The notes under the pieces are model-generated. The model ran no database searches, had not been told where the DNA came from, and was given only the letters and a program-made list of their open reading frames with translations. A DNA stretch of 40,804 nucleotides from a virus, in the IMG/VR virus record IMGVR_UViG_3300046690_000139, positions 1 through 40,804 of that record; one strand, written 5' to 3'. Shown here piece by piece: positions 15,149 to 20,915 of this stretch (the stretch's first letter is position 1; every line of letters starts with the position of its first letter). Made by a program: the position numbers and the translations under genes.

Positions 15149-15530
15149 GGGCAGGACTCCCGTGAAAAGGAAATAGCATGTGGAAAACCCCGCTGTGGAC
15201 AGTGGCCACATTTTCGGGTTGCTCAGGCTCGCTTTCCACGGCGGTGTTTTTCTTCGGTCGGCCGCCTTTGTTTTCGGAACACGTCGCCGGATACAGGTTT
15301 TCACCGCCGAACGCATTAACCATTTTTGCCGCGTCTTCAAATCCCAATATGGCCACCAGCTTGTGGTCCATCGTGATTCGCTGCGGCACATATAGCATTG
15401 GCCGCTTGCACGCTTTGCCTGGTCGGTTGTCACTCCGTCGCGGCAGATTTGCCACAAGGTGTAACGCCTGTTCGCGTCCGATCACGTCCGCGATTTCCTG
15501 CACGCTTGCCGGTAGTGGTTTAGTGTCCAT
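15141..15530 (-). CDS. Mor-like protein with duplicated N-terminal unit
   Basis: 129 residues from ATG at 15530. Two segments look like the N-terminal part of Mor/C transcription activators of Mu: LPASVQEIADVIGREQALHL followed by LYVPQRI (about 6-52), then AILGFEDAAKMVNAFGGENL (about 60-79). The C-terminal HTH of Mor is not visible; instead there is a short GGRPKK AT-hook-like stretch (89-94) and an acidic tail. It heads the lysis operon, so a role in controlling late or lysis genes is possible. The family link is from recalled pattern only. Confidence 0.7.
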   Translation of the reverse strand: MDTKPLPASVQEIADVIGREQALHLVANLPRRSDNRPGKACKRPMLYVPQRITMDHKLVAILGFEDAAKMVNAFGGENLYPATCSENKGGRPKKNTAVESEPEQPENVATVHSGVFHMLFPFHGSPARV

Positions 15531-15588
15531 AGCCCCGTTCGGTAAAAATTGCCACTGCGGGGTTATGTTAACAGAATGCGGACACGAA

Positions 15589-15605
15589 TCGGTATTTATT
15601 ACCGA
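15589..15605. promoter_or_regulatory. 17-bp operator-like inverted repeat
   Basis: TCGGTA-TTTAT-TACCGA, perfect 6-bp arms. A near copy (15 of 17 identical) lies at 30165-30181 in the early control region. It is 59-75 nt upstream of the Mor-like gene. Confidence 0.5.
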
Positions 15606-15755
15606 AAAACCACACCAGTGCACCAGTGCAGCAGTTTCTATACGTTTTGATTTGCTATGGTATAGAGACAATCACTATTCTTACTTATCCACTATATACC
15701 CTTTCATCCTAGTTATTTGGTAAAAGTGATTACCTAAGATGCACTAAATGGCTGA

Positions 15756-15776
15756 AAGCCTTGCTGGGCAAGGCTT
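15756..15776 (-). terminator. Hairpin after the 193-aa gene
   Basis: AAGCCTTGC-TGG-GCAAGGCTT, a perfect 9-bp stem with a 3-nt loop, about 50 nt downstream of the minus-strand stop at 15824. The minus strand continues TTTCAGCC, so there is only a weak T-run. Confidence 0.5.
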
Positions 15777-15823
15777 GGTAACAGTGTAGTTGGCAGTGTA
15801 TCGGGCAGGGTAGCAGTGTAGCT

Positions 15824-16405
15824 TCAGGCCCGTTTCTCGTATGTCAGGCTGCCGTTTGTGCGTCTGGACGGGATACCAAGGTCACGAAGTGCAGCACCCG
15901 CCGCACGCGCCTCAATCGCCGTAGGATCGCGGCCCATGACCCGGCGAAAGATGGTTGATGCGGTGTCCCGAAAGTGCGGCATGCTGTCCGCCCACGCCGT
16001 CACGCGGTCGTATATTTCGCTGCCGTTCGCCAGCCCGTATAGGCCGTCTTCTGCAACCGACTTGCGCCGCCACTTGGTGCGGCCGGTTGACTTGTACGGC
16101 ACCCAGCCACAGGCCCGCAGCGCCTCCGACGCCGTGCGCAGTTCGGCCGTAGTGCCAGCCCTGCCGTACAGTTCGCGGTAGACCGTGGCAGCCGTCACCA
16201 CGTCTTCTGCGAGATTGGCAACCAGGTTAGCCACGGCGTCGTGGTCGGCGGGCTGGAACTCGTCAGGCGCGCGGCGTGTACGCTTCCCGCTGGCCGCTTC
16301 CAGCGTCGCCAGGGCTATCAGAATGCCGTCCACCGTGATTTCGCCAATGACTTCGTTATGCGCTATCCGGTTCGCTTCGTGGATCAGTTCGATAATGGTT
16401 TTCAT
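15824..16405 (-). CDS. Protein with two repeated winged-helix-like units
   Basis: 193 residues from ATG at 16405. Not recognised, but it shows an internal duplication: about 75-115 (VYRELYGRAG..TASEALRACGW..RTKWRRK) and about 151-193 (IFRRVMGRDP..AAGAALRDLGI..SLTYEKR). The pattern ALRxxGW followed by basic residues is common at the C-terminus of phage replication and DNA-binding proteins and suggests two winged helices. It is a single-gene unit between a hairpin and an upstream terminator, with palindromes in front of it, so it may regulate itself. Confidence 0.7.
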   Translation of the reverse strand: MKTIIELIHEANRIAHNEVIGEITVDGILIALATLEAASGKRTRRAPDEFQPADHDAVANLVANLAEDVVTAATVYRELYGRAGTTAELRTASEALRACGWVPYKSTGRTKWRRKSVAEDGLYGLANGSEIYDRVTAWADSMPHFRDTASTIFRRVMGRDPTAIEARAAGAALRDLGIPSRRTNGSLTYEKRA

Positions 16406-16446
16406 GGTCTTCAGTGTATGAGGGATGGAATGCAATCCGAGAGTGT

Positions 16447-16470
16447 ACCTAACCATGGTTGCAGTAGGTA
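16447..16470. promoter_or_regulatory. Inverted repeats upstream of the 193-aa gene
   Basis: TACCTA (16447-16452) and TAGGTA (16465-16470) flank the palindrome AACCATGGTT (16451-16460), about 40-65 nt upstream of the ATG at 16405. It looks like an operator, perhaps for the gene product itself. Confidence 0.4.
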
Positions 16471-16589
16471 ACACGGTGATAATCATTGTCTATGAGGGTA
16501 TCAAAATAAGCAAGTGTGGATGCAAAGTGCAGGTGAGTTGATATGAATTTTTGCACATACACTACATATCTGCGCCGTTTTTTGGACGC

Positions 16590-16612
16590 AAAAAAGCCAC
16601 CCTAGGGTGGCT
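16590..16612 (-). terminator. Terminator with GCCACC stem, copy 1
   Basis: AGCCACCCTAGGGTGGCT is fully self-complementary and is followed on the minus strand by TTTTTT. It terminates the P-loop gene ending at 16645. Two near-identical terminators occur at 19506 and 20584. Confidence 0.85.
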
Positions 16613-16644
16613 TGTGTAGTGAAGGGTACGAAGAAAGCGGCTAT

Positions 16645-17214
16645 CTATCTCAGCCCCAGCGCCTTGCGAATCTCGAACTGCGCGCTGGCCCGGCCGTCCC
16701 GCTCACCATCCAGGTAAGACAGCCGTTCGATTTCCAGCGCCACGTTAATGTGTTCAGCCGTCCACGTCGCCGGAACACTGAATAGCTTTTTCCGCCCTTC
16801 AAGCGGCCTGCTGCCGTCTTCGAATGAGTCGAAAACATCTATCATTGCTTCCTTCTCATACGGTGCCCGCGTGCGGCGCATTGCTATGAATCCGGGCTTT
16901 ATGCCTTCAAGCAATTCTCCGGGTGGCGGGTGGCCTTCTGTTTGGTACGGCTGCCGCTCATTGATGCCGCACGCCAGCATCGCTTCGTTGAACGTGTACA
17001 CCTTCGCGCCGAAATGCTCACCGTGGTGCATCGCCAGCGCTTGGTCGTTCGTCAGCACCAGCGCGTTATTGCTGAACGGCGCACCCTTCCAGAAGTCGCT
17101 AGGCAAGTCGCCCGCTTCGATTACTTCAGCCTTCCCGAAGTGCTGCGCAATTTGCTTCGCGTGCGTCGTTTTCCCGCATCCCTGCGGACCATAAATAATC
17201 ACTGCCCTGCCCAT
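16645..17214 (-). CDS. P-loop NTPase
   Basis: 189 residues. Walker A GPQGCGKTT is at 9-17 right after the N-terminal strand (MGRAVIIY), followed by HAKQIAQHFGKAEVIEAGDL. The strand NALVLTND (about 50-57) may carry Walker B. The length and short N-terminus resemble small phage AAA or kinase-like ATPases; no substrate domain is recognisable. AAGGGGAA precedes the ATG by a good spacing. It seems to be the last gene of the unit starting at 18877. A 13-mer repeat (16633-16645) touches the stop codon. Confidence 0.75.
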   Translation of the reverse strand: MGRAVIIYGPQGCGKTTHAKQIAQHFGKAEVIEAGDLPSDFWKGAPFSNNALVLTNDQALAMHHGEHFGAKVYTFNEAMLACGINERQPYQTEGHPPPGELLEGIKPGFIAMRRTRAPYEKEAMIDVFDSFEDGSRPLEGRKKLFSVPATWTAEHINVALEIERLSYLDGERDGRASAQFEIRKALGLR

Positions 17215-17261
17215 GTCGTTCCCCTTCGAAATCGACGGCCACCCCGTGGCCGCCTGGTTGA

Positions 17262-17495
17262 TTAAACCGCGCTCACTACCCCGCCCGCAAACTTCATTTC
17301 CAGCCGTTCAATATCCGCGCGCCCTTCCAGATCGCGCCGCGTTATCCCTTCGCGCGCCAGCTTCGCCATTACCAAATCCACGGTTTGCTGAGCATGCTTG
17401 GCCACGTGGTCGAACTCCGTCCCGGCGTATTGCTTCACCCGGCTTTCCGCCTGCGTGAGAATGTCCAATAGATCGCAGTGTGTAAGTGGCTTCAT
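17262..17495 (-). CDS. Small hypothetical protein
   Basis: 77 residues from ATG at 17495, overlapping the upstream stop (ATGA). Helical and charged (LLDILTQAESRVKQYAG; KHAQQTVDLVMAKLAREGIT). A frame extending upstream to 17552 lies inside the previous gene and is not favoured. No function assigned. Confidence 0.7.
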   Translation of the reverse strand: MKPLTHCDLLDILTQAESRVKQYAGTEFDHVAKHAQQTVDLVMAKLAREGITRRDLEGRADIERLEMKFAGGVVSAV

Positions 17496-18250
17496 TCGTC
17501 GTCCTGCTCGGCAGATTGCGCGGGCTGCTGCTCGGTTGAATGCGCTGCACATGGTCCTTCGTGGCCTTTATCGCGCGTGCAGTACCAGCCTTTTGGCGGC
17601 AAGTCGCATTGCGCCTTTCTTCCGGCGCGTATGAGTCCCGCGCATATCTTCGCGGCGCTCCGAAATAGTGAATTACGGCTTTGCTCCATGACTTCCTCGC
17701 ACATAGTCGCGTTCGATTCACGCATCCATGCGCACGCCGCACGCCAAGCCTTTTCCGTAATCGCGTTATTCCAGAAGCCGGAAGTCTTGAACCATGCTTC
17801 GAATGCTTGAATCTCACCCGCCACCGGCTCCGCTGCCACCTTTTCGGCGGTGAGTGCGGCGCGGGCTTGGAGTAGTGCGAGCGCGTCAACTGCTGCCCGA
17901 AGTTTTGCCCAATCACTATTAGGCTTGTCGGGAGTTGGGTAGAGACGCTTTGCTGCGATGCCTAGAAACTCGTGGATCGCCTCAAACGCTTCCCGCTCCC
18001 CCATCGCCCCATTTGCGGCATCCTCACCGCTCGGCGAAGTGTGGGTGCTTGGCTGGCACACTCGGTAGCCAATTTCGCGAGCGCATGTGCATTGATCTTC
18101 ATCGAGACAGAATCCATGCTGCGCAATTAGGGCCGCGCGTACGGTTCGCGCCGTCAGGTTTTCGCGGGTAACGCCGGGCATCTTCGCCTGGTCGTTCTCG
18201 ATGTTGCGAATCTGCTCATCGGTGAGCGAAGTGTTATTTGTCGTGTTCAT
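17492..18250 (-). CDS. Mosaic phage hypothetical protein with Cys/His motif
   Basis: 252 residues. The middle has the module FEAWFKTSGFWNNAITEKAW then RAACAWMRES (about 149-178), found in many phage accessory proteins. The C-terminus has GWYCTRDKGHEGPCAAH, a likely metal-binding Cys/His motif, and a Gln/Glu-rich tail. An N-terminal DEDQCTCAREIGYRVC also holds Cys. AAGGA precedes the ATG. It overlaps both neighbours (17 nt and 4 nt). Such proteins appear to be shuffled modules; the role is unknown. Confidence 0.72.
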   Translation of the reverse strand: MNTTNNTSLTDEQIRNIENDQAKMPGVTRENLTARTVRAALIAQHGFCLDEDQCTCAREIGYRVCQPSTHTSPSGEDAANGAMGEREAFEAIHEFLGIAAKRLYPTPDKPNSDWAKLRAAVDALALLQARAALTAEKVAAEPVAGEIQAFEAWFKTSGFWNNAITEKAWRAACAWMRESNATMCEEVMEQSRNSLFRSAAKICAGLIRAGRKAQCDLPPKGWYCTRDKGHEGPCAAHSTEQQPAQSAEQDDE

Positions 18251-18674
18251 TTGCTGTCCTTTGCGCGAGCGAGTGTGTGGCGTGCGCGGCTCTGAACCTA
18301 ATCTGCGAACTCCGTGTCATCTGCAAATGTCTCGCGGTCGAACCGCTTGGCATTGACGATGTTTTCGGGAATCGTTCTTCAGGAGCGCATTCGCACTCAA
18401 CAATATTCGGAGCGTAGCCGTCTGATTCCGTCCCGCTGTTGCCGTCCTGATAGCGTCCGTATCCGTGGCAGATGGAACACAGCTTTTGCGGAGCGTCTGC
18501 TTGCTCGGCGTCACCGCACGATTGCGCGTTCCGCTCGATAGCCGTCAGCGCAGCCCGAAACACTTTCGGCGCATGCCAGAACGGATCGTGAATTATCGTA
18601 TCCGGTCCAGGATAGTTCGACGCGAACCACTGCGCGAATTCCTGCCGCGCTGCCTTGTATTTATCCTCACTCAC
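18234..18674 (-). CDS. Hypothetical protein, possible frameshift near its 3' end
   Basis: 146 residues from GTG at 18674 (GGGGG 5 nt upstream). The N-terminus (EFAQWFASNYPG..FWHAPKVFRAALTAIE) is the same FxxWF..AAL module as in the next gene. It is followed by a zinc-like stretch CSICHGYGRYQDG..ECEC. After about residue 97 the frame becomes unlike protein (SSMPSGSTARHLQMTRSS). The other frame there reads IPENIVNAKRFDRETFADD and stops at 18298, which looks more natural. Either the gene carries a frameshift near 18380 or the read-through tail is real. Confidence 0.6.
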   Translation of the reverse strand: MSEDKYKAARQEFAQWFASNYPGPDTIIHDPFWHAPKVFRAALTAIERNAQSCGDAEQADAPQKLCSICHGYGRYQDGNSGTESDGYAPNIVECECAPEERFPKTSSMPSGSTARHLQMTRSSQIRFRAAHATHSLAQRTANEHDK

Positions 18675-18682
18675 ACAACCCC

Positions 18683-18877
18683 CTATGCCGCCTTTTGCGG
18701 CTGCCTGGAAATCTTCACTATCCCATGAATGACAAAATCAACCGGCGCACCCGTCACGTTAGCGATACTCTGCGCCACCGCGTCAGCCAGGGCATAGATT
18801 AGCCCCGTTGTCGGCTGTGCGGCTGCGTCGTAAGCCTTCGCCCGTTCCGTCACCTGCGCCCGTTTTTTGATAGTCAT
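18683..18877 (-). CDS. Small hypothetical protein
   Basis: 64 residues from ATG at 18877. Basic N-terminus (MTIKKRAQVTERAKAYDA), then a helix (GLIYALADAVAQSIANV) and a strand (VDFVIHGIVKI). Not recognised. First gene after the terminator at 18924. Confidence 0.65.
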   Translation of the reverse strand: MTIKKRAQVTERAKAYDAAAQPTTGLIYALADAVAQSIANVTGAPVDFVIHGIVKISRQPQKAA

Positions 18878-18923
18878 TTTCAGGATTCCGAAAGACGGCG
18901 GCACCACACCACCGTTTCACTGC

Positions 18924-18945
18924 AAAAGCCCGCACGCGGCGGGCT
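18924..18945 (-). terminator. Rho-independent terminator
   Basis: On the minus strand AGCCCGC, loop CGCGT, GCGGGCT, then TTTT. It lies just after the stop of the 63-aa gene at 18952. Confidence 0.75.
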
Positions 18946-18951
18946 TGGTGT

Positions 18952-19143
18952 TCAGGCGTGGCGGAAAATTGAAACGTCCTGCACACCTGGATAATTGACA
19001 TCAATTTGTATTTGGTCGTCAACTTTCATTGCCGCTATCTCGCGTCCACACTCTGACGCTCGATCCCCTGCGATGCTTAGGGCGTTTGCTATGTCGTTTT
19101 CTTCCGTGCCGTCGTCAAAAGTTATGTTCAGTGAGATTTCCAT
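18952..19143 (-). CDS. Small acidic hypothetical protein
   Basis: 63 residues, alternating beta and helix (MEISLNITFDDGTEENDIAN; DDQIQIDVNYPGVQDVSIF). Acidic. Not recognised. It lies between a hairpin at 19163-19178 upstream and a terminator downstream. Confidence 0.65.
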   Translation of the reverse strand: MEISLNITFDDGTEENDIANALSIAGDRASECGREIAAMKVDDQIQIDVNYPGVQDVSIFRHA

Positions 19144-19186
19144 TTATTCCATCCCTCATTGATGCCCGCCGAAGCGGGCGCGGTTG

Positions 19187-19408
19187 TTAGGCGTTGCGCT
19201 CGAATCGCTGCATTGCTTTGTGCTGCGCTTCCACTAACGGCGCGTAGTGTCCCGTGTTGGCGAACGAACGGCCGCGAGCGTTGCAGCACTTCACGCCATC
19301 GCCAATCGAGTATGCGAAATGGCCGTTATCGAAAGTCCAGAAGCGTTGATGATTGATTTGAACGAAGTTCACGACTTTCGTTGCGCGGCTCTTGAATCCT
19401 GCGGCCAT
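19187..19408 (-). CDS. Small basic hypothetical protein behind regulated promoter
   Basis: 73 residues from ATG at 19408 with AAGGGGAA upstream. Sequence mixes beta strands and basic residues (FKSRATKVVNFVQINHQRFW; FDNGHFAYSIGDG). Not recognised. It is the first gene after the operator-promoter at 19445-19473 and is followed by a GCCCGC-TTCG-GCGGGC hairpin (19163-19178) with no T-run. Confidence 0.65.
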   Translation of the reverse strand: MAAGFKSRATKVVNFVQINHQRFWTFDNGHFAYSIGDGVKCCNARGRSFANTGHYAPLVEAQHKAMQRFERNA

Positions 19409-19444
19409 TTCGTTTCCCCTTCGTGTTGCGTTGTCGATGGAAGA

Positions 19445-19473
19445 ATCATAAATGTTTCCAAAAGCAAACACAA
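19445..19473 (-). promoter_or_regulatory. Operator-promoter, minus strand (copy a)
   Basis: -35 TTGTGT (19468-19473), 17-bp spacer, -10 TATGAT (19445-19450). The 16-bp palindrome GTTTCCAAAAGCAAAC (19454-19469) fills the spacer and enters the -35. It drives the 73-aa gene starting at 19408. Confidence 0.75.
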
Positions 19474-19505
19474 GCCCCGTTTTGCGTTTAAACGAAAAAG
19501 GCAAC

Positions 19506-19528
19506 AAAAAAGCCACCCGAAGGTGGCT
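19506..19528 (-). terminator. Terminator with GCCACC stem, copy 2
   Basis: Minus strand AGCCACC, loop TTCG, GGTGGCT, then TTTTT. It ends the unit of the 46-aa membrane protein and lies directly before operator-promoter a. A 13-mer repeat (19530-19542) sits next to it. Confidence 0.85.
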
Positions 19529-19550
19529 AGAAAGTGACTATCGCGCGGGT

Positions 19551-19691
19551 CTAGTGTGCGTGTTCGCGCTGTGGTTTGGCCCGCTCTAATGAACTCGCTG
19601 CGCGGTACAGGGCCAGCGACAGCAGGAAGAATGCAAGCGCCAGCCCGAAGACCATTAGCGCTGCGAATAATAGCAGCAGGAACACAAACAT
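19551..19691 (-). CDS. 46-residue membrane protein
   Basis: From ATG at 19691: MFVFLLLLFAALMVFGLALA followed by FFLLSLALYRAASS, one long hydrophobic span, and a polar tail ending REHAH. Not recognised. Likely the last gene of the unit that includes the H-NS-like protein. Confidence 0.6.
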   Translation of the reverse strand: MFVFLLLLFAALMVFGLALAFFLLSLALYRAASSLERAKPQREHAH

Positions 19692-19731
19692 AGGCCACCC
19701 CGTAGTTATTGGTAGCCCATTGTATCCCGTA

Positions 19732-19908
19732 TTACCTCACCTTTGAACCGTCGCCACCTTTGCTGTCGTATTTCGCGGCCCGCTGCTGCTCGATAAAAAT
19801 TCGCTTCGCCTCACAATTCACGCGCTCTTGCGTCCAGCTTGGGTTTTGCACTGCCAGCCGCTTTGCAATGGGCAGCACGCCCGGCCTGCGTATCGTATCG
19901 TCCATCAT
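19732..19908 (-). CDS. 58-residue hypothetical protein
   Basis: From ATG at 19908: MMDDTIRRPGVLPIAKRLAV, then helical basic sequence (NPSWTQERVNCEAKRIFIEQ) and a Gly/Lys tail ending GSKVR. It begins 7 nt after the H-NS-like gene. No similarity recognised. Confidence 0.6.
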   Translation of the reverse strand: MMDDTIRRPGVLPIAKRLAVQNPSWTQERVNCEAKRIFIEQQRAAKYDSKGGDGSKVR

Positions 19909-19914
19909 TTACCC

Positions 19915-20247
19915 TCAGTAGATTAAAAACTCGTCCCTATCCTGCCCGTTCAGCCAGGCAGGTGCCTTGCCGTTCCCCGTCCACGTCGCGCCCGTTTTCG
20001 GGTCTCGATACTTCGGCGGGTTCGGCGGTCGCTTTGCCTTCTGCTTGAACGTCGGCGCACCCTTGCGGCCCGGCTTCAATTGCTGGGTTCGCACCAGCCC
20101 CACTTCGTGCGCCGTCATGTCGTGTTCAGCGATCAGCGCCGCCACCGTCCGCACCGCTTCTGCCCTGGTTGCCGCCTGCATATCCTCAATGCGCCGCGTT
20201 AGCTCGTCACGCGCCGCGATCAGTTCCGCCAGGGTTTGCTGACTCAT
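19915..20247 (-). CDS. H-NS family DNA-binding protein
   Basis: 110 residues. The C-terminus has the H-NS DNA-binding signature: PKYRDPKTGATW then TGNGKAPAWL (about 78-99), with the TWTGNGKAP loop that enters the minor groove of AT-rich DNA. The N-terminal half (ELIAARDELTRRIEDMQAAT) is a coiled-coil dimer region, with a basic linker between. H-NS-like proteins carried by phages can silence or counter-silence host genes or interfere with host H-NS; which applies here is not visible. It overlaps the upstream gene by 4 nt. The operator-promoter at 20536 probably drives both. Confidence 0.88.
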   Translation of the reverse strand: MSQQTLAELIAARDELTRRIEDMQAATRAEAVRTVAALIAEHDMTAHEVGLVRTQQLKPGRKGAPTFKQKAKRPPNPPKYRDPKTGATWTGNGKAPAWLNGQDRDEFLIY

Positions 20248-20501
20248 TCATCCTCCATCTGAATTTGCTCGATAGTTAGATTCACGCAGCGTTCGATTGC
20301 TTCGCCGCGCCTGAACGGACGCGGGCTAACTCCCGCTATCCTCCATGCGGTTTCATCGCCAAATCGAATAACGATGAACTTCCCAACGCGGAAAGAAATT
20401 CGGCGGCTCCACTTTCCGCCAACCTTGAAGCGGTCAACCTTATCTGTTGTCACAGTCACGCCGTTTATGCTGGCGAACTCGATTGCGTCCTGTTCGTTCA
20501 T
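20244..20501 (-). CDS. Small hypothetical protein before the H-NS-like gene
   Basis: 85 residues from ATG at 20501. Beta-rich and basic (VTVTTDKVDRFKVGGKWSRR; SFRVGKFIVIRFGDE), acidic C-terminus. The frame is open further upstream but has no good start before this ATG. First gene after operator-promoter b. Not recognised. Confidence 0.65.
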   Translation of the reverse strand: MNEQDAIEFASINGVTVTTDKVDRFKVGGKWSRRISFRVGKFIVIRFGDETAWRIAGVSPRPFRRGEAIERCVNLTIEQIQMEDE

Positions 20502-20535
20502 TGCCCGCACCCCGCCTTCGTTGTCAATGAAAGCG

Positions 20536-20564
20536 ATTTTCCATGTTTCCCTAAGTAAACGCAA
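20536..20564 (-). promoter_or_regulatory. Operator-promoter, minus strand (copy b)
   Basis: -35 TTGCGT (20559-20564), 17-bp spacer, -10 GAAAAT (20536-20541). The palindrome GTTTCCCTAAGTAAAC (20545-20560) is in the same place as in copies a, d and f. It lies just after a terminator and in front of the gene pair ending with H-NS. Confidence 0.65.
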
Positions 20565-20583
20565 GCCCTTTTGACGCACAAAT

Positions 20584-20606
20584 AAAAAAGCCACCCGAAG
20601 GTGGCT
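20584..20606 (-). terminator. Terminator with GCCACC stem, copy 3
   Basis: Identical stem, loop and T-run to the terminator at 19506. It ends the 67-aa gene (20630-20833). Confidence 0.85.
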
Positions 20607-20629
20607 TAATCGCTTACGTGTCGCCGTCA

Positions 20630-20833
20630 TCAGTGCGCCGTCGTTTCCTCGCGCGCTGCCTCGATCACACGGCGCATGCGCCCCACCAGCGTGGGGAAGT
20701 CTCGTTTCCCGCTGTTGCACACAAGCGACAGCATGCGCTGCATTCCGCGCAGTTCGGCTTCTTCCAGGCTGTTAGCCTTGCCGAAGCCTTCCAGTAATTC
20801 CCGCGCTTCCTGTTCGTTGAGCAATGATCCCAT
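20630..20833 (-). CDS. 67-residue hypothetical protein
   Basis: Helical and charged (LNEQEARELLEGFGKANSLE; RMLSLVCNSGKRDFP). AGGGGAAG lies upstream of the ATG. A single-gene unit between the hairpin at 20874 and the terminator at 20584. Not recognised. Confidence 0.68.
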   Translation of the reverse strand: MGSLLNEQEARELLEGFGKANSLEEAELRGMQRMLSLVCNSGKRDFPTLVGRMRRVIEAAREETTAH

Positions 20834-20873
20834 GGCCTTCCCCTTTCACAATTTTGTAATCCCCGCCGTTGAC

Positions 20874-20892
20874 AAAGCCCGAATCATCGGGC
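20874..20892 (-). terminator. Weak terminator after the VapE-like gene
   Basis: Minus strand GCCCGA, loop TGAT, TCGGGC, then TTT. It lies 25 nt after the stop of the VapE-like gene at 20916. Confidence 0.5.
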
Positions 20893-20915
20893 ATGTGGGC
20901 GCAGTTTAGCAAATT

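Larger units (their letters stand above)
15531..15823. promoter_or_regulatory. Repeat-rich control region upstream of lysis operon
   Basis: 293 bases without a gene. It contains the TCGGTA-N5-TACCGA inverted repeat (15589-15605), a tandem CACCAGTG repeat (15613-15628), TCTATAC/GTATAGA arms 16 nt apart (15637-15666), GGTAA/TTACC arms near 15719-15734, a 9-bp hairpin (15756-15776) and three CAGTGTA copies (15782, 15794, 15814). I cannot name a clear -35/-10 pair. Confidence 0.45.

Noticed and set aside
15149-15211. ATG start of the holin gene at 15211
   Set aside because: Adds a stretch overlapping the Mor-like gene by 71 nt; GTG at 15148 has GGGAG 8 nt upstream.
15613-15820. Short CAGTG repeats as a CRISPR array
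   Set aside because: Repeats are 7-8 bp, irregularly spaced and lack spacers of constant length; no cas genes.
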